Below are positions 26,301 through 31,577 of a stretch of 64,000 bases of DNA, one piece after another. Each line of letters starts with the position of its first letter. Position 1 is the first letter of the stretch. Position numbers and translations under genes: made by a program. Under the pieces are notes generated by a model. It was not told where the DNA came from and did no database searches. It saw nothing but the letters and a program-made list of their open reading frames with translations. This stretch comes from Fragum whitleyi (lineage: Eukaryota > Mollusca > Bivalvia > Cardiida > Cardiidae): NCBI GenBank assembly GCA_948146395.1, contig OX411544.1, forward strand, positions 38,100,630 through 38,164,629. Reading direction: 5' to 3'.

Positions 26301-28005
26301 TCAACCCTAAATTTCAAGAATTAGAAAACAAATCAGTTTCCAAGTTTTTCTTTTATTTCCCACCTAACCAATATCTGGGCAAAATGAAAAAAAAAATCTG
26401 TAGTAAGCCCCAAAAAATTTAAAAAAAAAAAGAAAAAAAAAAAAAGCAGAAATTTTAATTACAGGTTTTAATAGCACAGACTTATATTTTCTTAGATTTT
26501 TCTTATATGTTCTTAGATTTAGACTTTATGACTGTAAACCAAAGAAAGGAGTGGCCTAAGGAGGCCCTTTTAGAATTAAAGTGTTTGATGATTTTGGTCA
26601 GTGAAAACATGAATTGGTCAGGGAAAAGTCAGTGAAAAGTCAGTGAATTTTGTTTCACCAAAGTGACTTTATGACTGTAAACCAAAGAAAGGAGTGGCCT
26701 AAGGAGGCCCTTTTAGAATTAAAGTGTTTGATGATTTTGGTCAGTGAAAACATGAATTGGTCAGGGAAAAGTCAGTGAAAAGTCAGTGAATTTTGTTTCA
26801 CCAAAGTGCTGGCAACCCTGCTCTTCTAAAGTTGTTCAAGAAATTTGGATTGACCCCCAAATATTGCGTGGCAGGGTGGGGCTTATTTTGAGCCGGAAAT
26901 CTTCAAAATACATCTCTTCCTGAACCACCAGGCTGTTTTGAATGAAACTCTACCAGAATGTTCCTTTCATGACTCTTTTGAAAAATCATTGAAAAATTTT
27001 GATAGGCCGATTGCAGGGCACGGTAGTGTTTATTTTGAGTCTCATCAGTAATGAATGGGTGGGCAGGGTCTTTTATCACCTTCAATTCTTGTAATTACAT
27101 GTCCTCTTCAACAATTGGGCAATTGTGAATGAACCTTTGCCTGAAAGTTACTTGGATGAGATCCACTGGACCAATTTAATTCAGGTGAGCAGGTTAGGGC
27201 CATCCTGCCCTCTTGTTCTAAAGTGATACCTGAATAGATTTCTTCCATGTCATTTTGCATATCAGTTATATGAGTTCACTTCTGATAGCTTAGTATCAAT
27301 TTGGAAAAAGTCAGAATTCCTTCTTAATTTTGGTGACTTTCTATTTTCAAATATCTCTTTTTCAAATTTTGAGATATTTAACCCAGTGGGGCAATACAGG
27401 CCCTCTTGTCTTAATAATTCCATAAAGCTTTAAGAAAATAAAATATTTATTCATCAAGCATTTGATTCGTTATGTCCCTGCATTGAAAGATTGGGGGCAT
27501 TCTGCAAAAATTAATGTTAACTTGAGAACTAAACATTTTCCAATAACTCCAACATTATTCTAGTTACATGGTCTTATTCTGGCATAAATGTTCCTCTGAT
27601 CAATCCACATCAGCAGGGACAAGGTCTTCTGACAAGGTCAAATTAAAAGTCAAGAGAACTGCCTAGTTTCCTCAATAACAACAGAGTAAAACTTAGTCAC
27701 ACAAATGCCATCGCAAACAACTCCAGGGTGATCACAATACCTCCGGTTTTCTCCTAAAACAGACGAGCTAAAAAAAATTAAATTATGTGGCATTAGTGTT
27801 TTACAAACACATCATGTTAATATCTTCAATTTTCCATTCATGCGAGTTCAAAATTTTGTTTGATGGACAATTTGTTTGTTTACAGCAAGAGCACACAGAT
27901 CCTATAACCCAGGAGTTGATGTCAGACAAAGTTAAAGAAATGTGTACAGAATTAGAGAACAAAACTGACACTGTTTTACATGAAATACAATTATTGAAAA
28001 GTTGA
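4234..28005 (+). CDS. TTC27: TTC27, C-terminal part, 12 exons (spliced gene span)
   Basis: Tetratricopeptide repeat protein 27, a conserved TPR protein (human about 840 residues; yeast relative Emw1) whose biochemical role is poorly known. Exons: 4234-4356, 5395-5568, 7584-7637, 8239-8337, 10778-10830, 12739-12817, 14041-14127, 16406-16519, 17095-17157, 18055-18166, 19219-19319, 27886-28005. All have AG/GT borders and compatible phases; the total is 1179 nt, giving 392 codons plus stop. Hallmarks include [52 protein letters not shown] and [15 protein letters not shown], which match the remembered human protein from about its middle to its C-terminus. The 5' exons must lie left of the window. 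It is convergent with MRPL4. The introns are loaded with mobile elements, the last one extremely so. The family call is secure; small shifts of individual splice sites are possible. Confidence 0.93.
4500..4690 (+). mobile_element. Degenerate tRNA-derived SINE
   Basis: Head tggctcagtggttagagtgg is tRNA-like, with a poor box B (ggttttaatccagg). Intron of TTC27. Confidence 0.5.
5395..5568 (+). CDS. TTC27: TTC27 exon
   Basis: Acceptor ccttttacag, donor gtatta, phase 0 at both ends, 58 codons. Contains [12 protein letters not shown] and the conserved segment [19 protein letters not shown], which is diagnostic for the family. Confidence 0.93.
5590..5890. mobile_element. E-like element fragment
   Basis: One unit resembling the 41.6-kb core (gggcaataactcaaaatatg, cttgtgcactgaacttcttc), then ggatggacagaccgaccgac and a G-run. 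Confidence 0.6.
5945..6724. repeat. 67-bp minisatellite, about 11-12 units
   Basis: Unit resembles atgttggtaaggaggaattg followed by cctactctatgtttgaagag and taagtgcaaaatagagtaag; starts at 5975, 6042, 6109 and so on. It lies in a TTC27 intron and is not coding. Its last unit runs directly into a SINE. Confidence 0.9.
6724..6995 (+). mobile_element. SINE interrupted by a hairpin MITE
   Basis: Head remnant gggtttgatccctagtcgcggc and body gatagcagctgtaggctagg, then the hairpin element (6839-6910), then the SINE 3' part (ggaatccattgatagatgtt). Confidence 0.75.
6839..6910. mobile_element. Hairpin MITE (H family, stem type 1)
   Basis: ggcccagcgtgaaaac / cttgcgctgagccc ends with stem ttgtaactccct / agggagttacaa. 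Inserted in a SINE. Confidence 0.8.
7200..7529. mobile_element. TIR MITE (L family), before a TTC27 exon
   Basis: actgtaaaacatgtattaaa and cgagcaagatcgactgt ends; related to 7699-7956. Confidence 0.65.
7584..7637 (+). CDS. TTC27: TTC27 exon (short)
   Basis: Acceptor ttattgcag, donor gtgagt, 18 codons ([18 protein letters not shown]), phase 0 at both ends. It is half of a TPR motif. A TIR element ends about 55 bp upstream and another begins about 60 bp downstream. Confidence 0.9.
7699..7956. mobile_element. TIR MITE (L family)
   Basis: acagtaaaacttgtgtttag, gcgaccactt and ggtcgcttgaacaatatcga at the ends. Confidence 0.65.
8239..8337 (+). CDS. TTC27: TTC27 exon, parent of a tandem array
   Basis: Acceptor ctcttttacag, donor gtaagt, 33 codons, phase 0 at both ends; encodes [20 protein letters not shown] and the next TPR helix. 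From codon 8 (position 8260) onward the exon, its donor and about 25 bp of intron are repeated downstream. This copy is taken as the real exon because only it has a polypyrimidine acceptor and the conserved VWF start. Confidence 0.92.
8260..8861 (+). repeat. Tandem array of the TTC27 exon 3' part plus splice donor
   Basis: Unit starts at 8260, 8365, 8472, 8577, 8678 and 8779 (periods 105, 107, 105, 101, 101). Each unit holds 26 codons of the exon ([13 protein letters not shown]...TIDYD) and a GTAAG donor, then about 20-25 bp of intron. Units 2-6 stay open but carry mostly amino-acid-changing substitutions (for example Glu to Lys, Met to Lys, Val to Asp). None has a polypyrimidine acceptor. 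Confidence 0.92.
8862..9714. other. TTC27 intron, mostly unassigned
   Basis: Contains the R-family fragment. The plus-strand open frames at 9130-9465 and 9437-9823 have no recognisable domain and low-complexity composition. Confidence 0.5.
9040..9190. repeat. Foldback element (R family), diverged
   Basis: Contains gaggtttccaaatgatttca, ttaggaaacct and gttgcggaactattatgg, matching the order of motifs at 33.1 kb. Confidence 0.5.
9715..9985 (+). mobile_element. Old SINE copy
   Basis: Degenerate head (ggtccctggtttgatctcc), body gatagcagctggaggctagg and end gtgccattaaacccatacaa. Diverged from the (aatc)n subfamily. Confidence 0.7.
10024..10227 (+). mobile_element. tRNA-derived SINE with 12-bp target-site duplication
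   Basis: Same SINE body, ending in (aatc)n, flanked by exact gaaagtttacac at 10012-10023 and 10228-10239. It interrupts a MITE-like sequence related to 1046-1266. Confidence 0.88.
10240..10490. repeat. N-family MITE remnant split by a SINE
   Basis: gtgtgaaaaggagaatttgc and ttcaacaagcaatttcctct match the interior of 1046-1266; the left part continues before the SINE at about 9995-10023. Confidence 0.55.
10520..10770. mobile_element. Truncated microsatellite element
   Basis: atgcccccgatagggaggca, then gtccgtccgtctgtccgtcc repeats and gtgtcgggggcattgtcatc; the repeat core is missing. Confidence 0.55.
10778..10830 (+). CDS. TTC27: TTC27 exon
   Basis: Acceptor attgtag, donor gtaagt, 53 nt. Encodes [17 protein letters not shown] and leaves two bases, which the next exon completes as T. 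The donor lies 60 bp before a large tandem-repeat element. Confidence 0.9.
10891..12180. mobile_element. A-type tandem-repeat element (pearl/HINE-like)
   Basis: Left end is the hairpin agctcacctgagcac / gtgctcaaggtgagct, followed by a gtccgtcgtccgtcg microsatellite. The core has eight units of 142-145 bp (ctagag at 11021, 11165, 11310, 11455, 11597, 11742, 11886, 12030), with cttcatgaaacttggtcaga in most units. The right end is caggtgagcg plus the palindrome aggaccatcatggtcct and ctcttgttt. The layout matches the pearl and Helitron-like HINE elements described from bivalves; no coding capacity. Confidence 0.8.
12739..12817 (+). CDS. TTC27: TTC27 exon
   Basis: Acceptor atcaccag, donor gtaagt, 79 nt (one base completing the previous codon, then 26 codons). 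Contains [18 protein letters not shown], matching the KAF..L.EALKCNYE.W segment of vertebrate TTC27. Confidence 0.92.
12937..13673. mobile_element. B-type tandem-repeat element
   Basis: Begins agctccactggccttcgagc, then tgtccgtctgtgtg, several units with atttcaatgaaacttggtag and aatatgggcgtggcagggc, and ends gccctctttggcctcttgttt. Confidence 0.75.
13801..13921. mobile_element. Foldback element (G family), degenerate
   Basis: gccctgcgttcaggctgaaa and catcctaaatgcagggc, inner stem tataccccac / tggggtata. Confidence 0.7.
14041..14127 (+). CDS. TTC27: TTC27 exon
   Basis: Acceptor tttttccccag, donor gttggt (weak but GT), 29 codons, phase 0. Encodes [20 protein letters not shown] and ends KWEDEQ; strongly conserved in the family. 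Confidence 0.92.
14233..14299. repeat. Poly-C then (AC)n microsatellite
   Basis: C-run followed by about 23 AC units in a TTC27 intron. A minus-strand open frame across it (14547-14044) encodes only poly-Cys-Val and is not a gene. Confidence 0.95.
14815..15189. mobile_element. Microsatellite element fragment
   Basis: gtctgtctgtctgtccatct followed by two diverged units (aactcctccttcatttttct). Confidence 0.5.
15190..16024. mobile_element. TIR element (L family), 0.8 kb
   Basis: acagtcaaatctgtgtgagc and ctgtacacagattcgactgt ends; internal tandem gtacagcagccaatttgg. No coding capacity seen. Confidence 0.65.
16406..16519 (+). CDS. TTC27: TTC27 exon
   Basis: Acceptor tgtaacag, donor gttagt, 38 codons, phase 0. 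Begins [15 protein letters not shown] and ends with [11 protein letters not shown], the conserved KLQELFGR-like block. Confidence 0.92.
16576..16866. mobile_element. C-type element
   Basis: taggttggctgttttcgggg at the left and cacctgtgggtggtgcattt at the right, with atgaaacttggcaca-like core. Same family as 37241-37524 and 47311-47595. Confidence 0.65.
17095..17157 (+). CDS. TTC27: TTC27 exon
   Basis: Acceptor ttctttacag, donor gtatgg, 21 codons, phase 0. Encodes [18 protein letters not shown] then [14 protein letters not shown] is a family signature. Confidence 0.92.
17430..17960. mobile_element. C-type element remnants, repeated core
   Basis: Two degenerate core units (ttcataatcacaagagctat, gtttacaatcacaagagcta) and two copies of the tgtaggtggtgctcttg end. 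Confidence 0.55.
18055..18166 (+). CDS. TTC27: TTC27 exon
   Basis: 112 nt, phase 0 to phase 1, donor gtatgt. Two in-frame acceptors are possible: 18055 (after caattcag) or 18064 (after ccttacag). The first was chosen because it yields [13 protein letters not shown], aligning with EKAFQCLSKAYKC in vertebrates; the second would drop SLQ. Ends QSIQLAD. Confidence 0.82.
18200..18432. mobile_element. Foldback element (T family)
   Basis: gtgcgagagatttccaacaa / caaattgttggaaatgtcac arms, then caggctc. Confidence 0.65.
18668..18734. mobile_element. Hairpin MITE (H family, stem type 1)
   Basis: ggttcagcgcgaaac / gtttcacgctgagccc ends with the same ttgtaactccct stem. Confidence 0.8.
18938..19163 (-). 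mobile_element. TTAA MITE (M family), 55 bp before a TTC27 exon
   Basis: TIR cccttgtcacgctgaa / ttcagcatgacaaggg with TTAA at both ends (18934-18937, 19164-19167). piggyBac-like by target site. Interior has acaggtggtgtagactaaca. Confidence 0.85.
19219..19319 (+). CDS. TTC27: TTC27 penultimate exon
   Basis: Acceptor ctccttttccag, donor gtatag, 101 nt; the first two bases complete a Val codon. Encodes [18 protein letters not shown], matching the QMLSS..L.LRGLLSK block near the vertebrate C-terminus. A near-identical copy sits at 60319-60419. Confidence 0.9.
19400..19465 (-). repeat. tRNA-like SINE head, shared with the duplicate
   Basis: The reverse strand reads gatcaggtagataacg and ggttcaagccctgc, tRNA-like. 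The same sequence occurs in the duplicate at 60505-60572, so it predates the duplication. Confidence 0.55.
19680..20347 (+). promoter_or_regulatory. CpG-rich 5' region of the hAT gene, candidate promoter and left terminus
   Basis: Begins with cagggatgcatctagggcgc, a plausible hAT-type terminus, followed by a short inverted repeat (gcggcattgcgg / attgccgc). CpG dinucleotides are clearly denser than in the flanking intron. No matching right terminus was seen downstream, so the element boundary is inferred. Confidence 0.4.
20348..20929 (+). CDS. hAT transposase exon 1 (zinc-finger part)
   Basis: Starts at ATG 20348 (context aggaaATGG) and ends at donor cag/gtgaga, phase 0. The acidic and Arg-rich N-terminus (residues 10-55) is followed by the Cys2-His2 TTF/BED finger at about 65-120. 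Codon and base use are CpG-rich, unlike the AT-rich host exons. Confidence 0.82.
21405..22964 (+). CDS. hAT transposase exon 2 (catalytic and dimerisation parts)
   Basis: Joined in frame after a poly-T acceptor. Contains D..TD, SDGAS and CERGFS motifs and ends TAG after RRVFKHK. No in-frame stop over 519 codons. The open frame extends upstream to 21363, but that part reads through the acceptor and is intronic. Confidence 0.85.
   Translation, partial: ESLCEVIEEELLYKVHKSPYISIMCDESTDISNSKKLIVYTRIIDPDNFRASTHFLGNVTIKGSSCTAEVLFNEMSKFLEEKKINLSKVLGFGSDGASVMTGRKSGVATRFREKSPHLIGIHCMAHRLNLCTAQASKHIPYMKDFEEIFVQLYRYFEKSANREAELKEIQKIVDSPELKIKEVHEIRWLAFYDALIAVFHSYKAIITYFKRNQKAKGGQEILEKMTDYRFVSIMYLMMDIIPYLSQLCLLLQKSEIDISAIKPAIENTLECVKRAQQGKTHYQSVLKENLKEVKVNDKIRVSFKEIELCVHRSTIKKASDDIDKIRKEFSTELIAQLTARFPSDSRGVAEAFDVLGLRNLTFLSSTEVESHGIDKIQILCAHFGEEKSVSNVSSAPLIDKDKTLAEWSLAKTVIKQELYARDRMHELWTSVHTHHKETFPNLLKLASIAAIMPYQTADCERGFSQQNITKSKLRNRLEQTSLHRLMMIKLEGPPIRDFDYPKALRKWQEKKDRRVFKHK
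23062..23793. mobile_element. Tandem-repeat element flanked by a 12-bp direct repeat
   Basis: Exact tataactattgt at 23050-23061 and 23794-23805. Inside: gtccgtccatctgtccgtcc, then about 180-bp units (cttcttgaaacttggtcaat), ending gacgatggcactcttg. It sits just 3' of the hAT transposase ORF. Confidence 0.75.
23806..24780. other. TTC27 intron segment absent from the duplicate, unassigned
   Basis: No ORF or known repeat. CpGs are moderately frequent at 24100-24430. It may be the 3' part of the element that brought in the hAT gene, because the duplicate lacks the whole 19495-24780 stretch. Confidence 0.4.
25589..25789 (+). CDS. Transposase-like ORF fragment inside the hAT-like element
   Basis: 66 codons beginning [16 protein letters not shown], with [19 protein letters not shown] and [11 protein letters not shown]. 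It resembles a linker region (LL..L..RFVKPEVL...L..IDV...GF) seen in some TTF/BED hAT-like proteins, from memory only. It probably starts upstream at the acceptor 25581-25582 rather than at this ATG. No catalytic motif remains. Confidence 0.4.
   Translation: MAEELYSLLKLVLDRFIKPEVLNKANTKAKLANIDVNATENVVHAKNVELGFATFVFKHDGSWFNL
26522..26807. repeat. Exact tandem duplication, 143 bp x 2
   Basis: Positions 26522-26664 and 26665-26807 read identically, from gactttatgactg to ttcaccaaagt, and abut the right terminus of the hAT-like element. Either a very recent duplication or an assembly artefact. Confidence 0.9.
27886..28005 (+). CDS. TTC27: TTC27 terminal exon
   Basis: Acceptor tttgtttacag, 39 codons plus TGA. 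Starts [19 protein letters not shown] and ends HEIQLLKS, comparable in length and position to the last exon of vertebrate TTC27. A paralogous copy lies at 61217-61336. Confidence 0.88.
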   Translation, partial: QEHTDPITQELMSDKVKEMCTELENKTDTVLHEIQLLKS

Positions 28006-28019
28006 TTGTTACTCTGAGT

Positions 28020-28025
28020 AATAAA
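28020..28025 (+). promoter_or_regulatory. TTC27 polyadenylation signal
   Basis: AATAAA 15 bases after the stop codon. It is preserved in the duplicate at 61350-61355, implying a very short 3' UTR. Confidence 0.5.
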
Positions 28026-28391
28026 TTGCAAATACTAATATTTCCCTTTATTATTTCTATGACCACAACCCTTGTATCGGATGTTCAAGGACAGAGTTAC
28101 TTTTCCAGATGATAAATTTCTAGACTGAACAAAGTTTACAGAAGCCCATGGCTTTAAGACCAGATCCACAGATAAGAGAGGGGGTGAAGTCAGTCTAAAA
28201 TCTTTATTTCTCATAAAAAACCTATGTTGTAGGTACTCATTTGAATTGTCTTGACAAGACAATTCCAATGAGTACCCACAACATAGGATTTTTGCATGTA
28301 TTGTTGAAATAATCTTATTTGAAATCTAAAATTCTCCCTTTATCTGTAGCTCTGTAAGACCATAATTTATCTGTCATAAAAGGTGTTAGCA

Positions 28392-28814
28392 GTTTCTTTA
28401 ATGCTTTCCGGTGGTTTATCGAGAAATAATGGTAGATTATCACTTGATAAACTCCCCGCAAAAGCAGTGAAATTATAAAAATCTTATACCCTGCTTTTGT
28501 GCATTTCATCCTATCTGACGTCATCTATGCGGGGCGAAATAAGTGACGTCACAATTAACGTTGCATAGCAATCACGCGCAAAATGACACGCTTTACCAAA
28601 ATATGTCCTAGAAATTTCTCATTTTGTCTCATTTTTGCATTAAAGAAATAGAATAATCGTTTGTTTTTCGAGTAAGATCGATAAATATTTCATTTCGTGA
28701 TCAACAAAAGCTATATTTTCACTCGTGGCTCTGCCTCTCGTGAAAATATAGCTTTTGATGTTCACTCAATGAAATATAAATTGATCTTACTCTGAAACAA
28801 ACGATTATCCTCTA
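28392..28814 (-). mobile_element. Foldback MITE, P family, copy 2, with empty site
   Basis: Reverse orientation of 3159-3578; arms at about 28650-28725 and 28738-28813. The duplicate at about 61725 goes from cataaaaggagttaacag to ggataaatataattg without it. Confidence 0.88.
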
Positions 28815-28919
28815 TATAAATATAATTGAAAGGACATTGGATCCTCCTTATTTCTTCTTTTGCAACATTTTCTAAATCTTTTACAAGAGTCAATAGAAAA
28901 GTTTCTTAAAAAAAATCTA

Positions 28920-29010
28920 AATTTGTGTAGTGTCAATGGTTTAGAGTTAGAGTATTGGCATTGACCCAAAGGTCCCGAGTTTGATTCTCTATTGGCTATT
29001 GATCTTGTTT
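28920..29010 (+). repeat. tRNA-like SINE head
   Basis: tggtttagagttagagtatt and ggtcccgagtttgattctc; a copy at 61840-61925 in the duplicate keeps box A better (ggtctaggggtagagtattg). Confidence 0.55.
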
Positions 29011-29150
29011 CTTTAATTTGTCCAATCAATGTAAAATAAATAGGTTAAAACCAAACAAAATTCTAAATTGGTCCAAATCTTAAGGGTACTTGAAGAAATT
29101 TCAGGAATCTAAATTGAAAATTAAGCATATTTTGGGTATTATAAATTTTT

Positions 29151-29247
29151 AGCTCACCTGAGCACAACATGCTCAAGTGAGCTATTGTGATCACCTTTTG
29201 TCCGGCGTCTGGCCGTCAACAATTTCTTTAAATGACATTTCCTCCTA

Positions 29248-29279
<32 letters not shown>

Positions 29280-30816
29280 GAAATGTTCCTTAGCTGATCC
29301 CCTTTAAGAATTGCTAAAAGAATTGAAATCGGTGAAAAACTCTGGTTGCTATGGCAACAAAAGTTAAAAATTTAAGAAAATCTTTAAAATTCTTCTTTTT
29401 CTGAACAAGCAGCCCTACAGCCTTGAAATTTTGCATGGATAATCACCTCATAGACCTTTATAAAAATAGCTAAAATCATATCTGTTGGGCCACCAGGTGC
29501 GGAGCATCGGGGGGGGGGGTAGTACTTTGGGTAAATTTTGTAATCTTTAACCCTTTTCTTCTTCTGAACATGAAGCCCTACAGCCTTAAAATTTTGTATG
29601 GATGATCAGCTCATTGACCTTAATAAAGATAGCTCAAATCATATCTGTTGGGCCCCAAGGTGAGGAGCACAAGGGGGGAGGGGGTAGTACTTTTGTGAAA
29701 ATTTTGTAATCTTTTACCTTCTTCTTCTGATGAACCAGGAGCCTGACAGATTTGAATATTGGCATGGATGATCAGCATATGGACCTTTATAAAAATAGCT
29801 AAATTCATGACTGTAGATTCACCACGTGCGGAGCACCAGGGGGAGAGGTTAGTACTTGTGTGAAAGTTTTGTAATCCTCAACCTTCTTCTTCTGATGAAC
29901 CACAAGCCCTACAGACTTGAAAATTGGCATTGAGGATCAGCTCATTGACCTTAATAAAAAAAGCTAAAATCATGACTGTAATGCCACCAGGTGCAGAGCA
30001 CCAGGGGGGAGGGGGTAGTACTTTTGTGAAAATTTTGTAACTTTAACCTTCATCTTCTAGTGAACCAGGAGCTCTACAGACTTCAATATTGGCATGGATG
30101 ATAAGCATATGGATCTAAAATGAAATAGCTAAAATCATGAATGTAGGGCCACCAGATGCGGAGCATTAGGGGGGAGGGGGTAGCACTTTGGATCAATTTT
30201 GAAATGTTTAACCTTATTCTTCTCCTGGATCAGGAACCCTACAGACTTGAAAATTGTCATGGGTGATCAATATATTGATATTAATAAACATAGCTAAAGT
30301 CATGACTGTAGGGTCACCAGGTGCTGAGTGTCTTGGGGAGGGGGTAGTACTATGGATCATTTTTGAAATCTTTAAACTTCTAATGAACCAGGAGTCCTAC
30401 AGACTTGAAAATTGGTATGGATGATCAGCATTTGGACATTAATTGAATTAGCTAAAATCATGACTGTAGATTCACTAGCACCTTGGGAGAGGGGGGGGGG
30501 GGAGCTTTGTTGAGAATTTTGAATCCCTACAGCCTTTATATTTGACATGGATTGATCAACTCATTAAAGAAAACTTTAAAAGTCTCAGACTCAGCCTGTA
30601 TATCTGGCATAGTTTAGCTGATCACAGACCTTTTATGAAAAAAGCTTAAATAAATAATGACCAGGGGAGGAGCAGAGGTGGGGAGGGGAAAGGATTATTT
30701 AAAATGTTATCTGATTGAATAAGTGAAAATCTCTTTTTCTGTGGTTGCATGGACATACCTAGGTAATGAAGCTTTTTTCTCAGGTGAGCGACCCAGGGCC
30801 AACTACCCTCTTGTTT
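29151..30816. mobile_element. A-type tandem-repeat element, boundaries confirmed by an empty site
   Basis: Same hairpin start and ctcttgttt end, with an internal array of about 165-170-bp units (tgaaccaggagccctacaga, ggatgatcagctcattgacc, G-rich gggggagggggtagtac). The duplicate at 62150-62160 reads straight from the left flank (gggtattatgattttttt) into the right flank (aggaattagataaa), giving the empty site. No long target duplication, only T-rich flanks. Confidence 0.85.
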
Positions 30817-30844
30817 AGGAATTAGATAAATTTCTTATGTTTTA

Positions 30845-31320
30845 AGCTCATCTGAGCACCAAGTGCTCAAGGTGAGCTATTGTGATCATCCATTGTCAAC
30901 AATTCCTGTAAACATCTTCCTCTTAACCGGTGGGCCAATCTTTATGAAACTTGTAGGATCATCTAGTGGACCTCTACCAAGTTTGTTCATATCAAGACCC
31001 TGGGGTCATATTTGGGCTCAACTCAGGCGCAACCCTTTTTACATAGAATCAAAGAGCAAAATAAACATCTTCTTCTCTGAAACCAGATGGCAGACAGTTT
31101 TCATATTTGGTATGTAGCATCATCTACTGGGCCTCTACCAAGTTTGTTCATATCAGAACCCTGGGGTCATATTTTGGCTCCAACCGTGCGCATCCGTTTT
31201 AGCCCATATGAGCATGATGGGTGAAAATAGGACAATCTTCAAAAACCTTATTCTCTGAAACCAGAATGCAGACAGCTTATCATACAAAATCACTGCACTC
31301 ACTTTTCTGCTAAAACCCTG
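30845..31320. mobile_element. A-type element, second copy
   Basis: Hairpin start agctcatctgagcac / gtgctcaaggtgagct, then repeats of catctagtggacctctacca. Already present at the time of the duplication (62180-62692). The right end is unclear. Confidence 0.65.
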
Positions 31321-31449
31321 AATCTGATTTAGGTTATGCACCTGGCTAACAAGAAAATCCAAATAATGAAAGAAAGCTTATGCACTAACAAACCACAGGT
31401 ATTTTTCTTAATTTTAATATCACAAAGCCCTATAATAATTTCAAACAAA

Positions 31450-31577
31450 TTATCTCTTGAATTTCACATTAGGTTGTTGTTTATACATTTGTTCCAGAAG
31501 TTTCTTTTCGATTTTCTCTACAGCTGCTAGTGTAAGAACCAGGGTTTCATGCTTCAACATGCTGTATACATTCAAAC
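31450..31577 (-). CDS. MRPL4: MRPL4 terminal exon 10
   Basis: 128 nt, acceptor cttttcag, ends at TAA (31452-31450). Encodes LNVYSMLKHETLVLTLAAVE and a Lys-rich tail ending NVKFKR. The tail is shorter than in mammals. Confidence 0.92.

Larger units (their letters stand above)
25175..26820 (+). mobile_element. Non-autonomous hAT-like element with TIRs and an internal transposase-like exon
   Basis: Starts caggggtgccagcgg and ends gctggcaaccctg, imperfect inverted termini of hAT type. At least ctctt is duplicated at the two ends; the expected 8 bp may have been shortened on the right. It interrupts a repeat at the motif gtgaccctcttctaaag, whose uninterrupted form occurs at about 25013. Inside, ttttag/cctgttttggc followed by [20 protein letters not shown] (25580-25789) resembles a segment of hAT-like proteins. 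The 3' end carries an exact 143-bp tandem duplication. Confidence 0.72.
24865..27218. mobile_element. B-type tandem-repeat element containing a nested hAT-like element
   Basis: agctccactggaac at the left and gccatcctgccctcttgttc at the right; interrupted at 25175-26820. Absent at the matching place of the duplicate. Confidence 0.75.
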
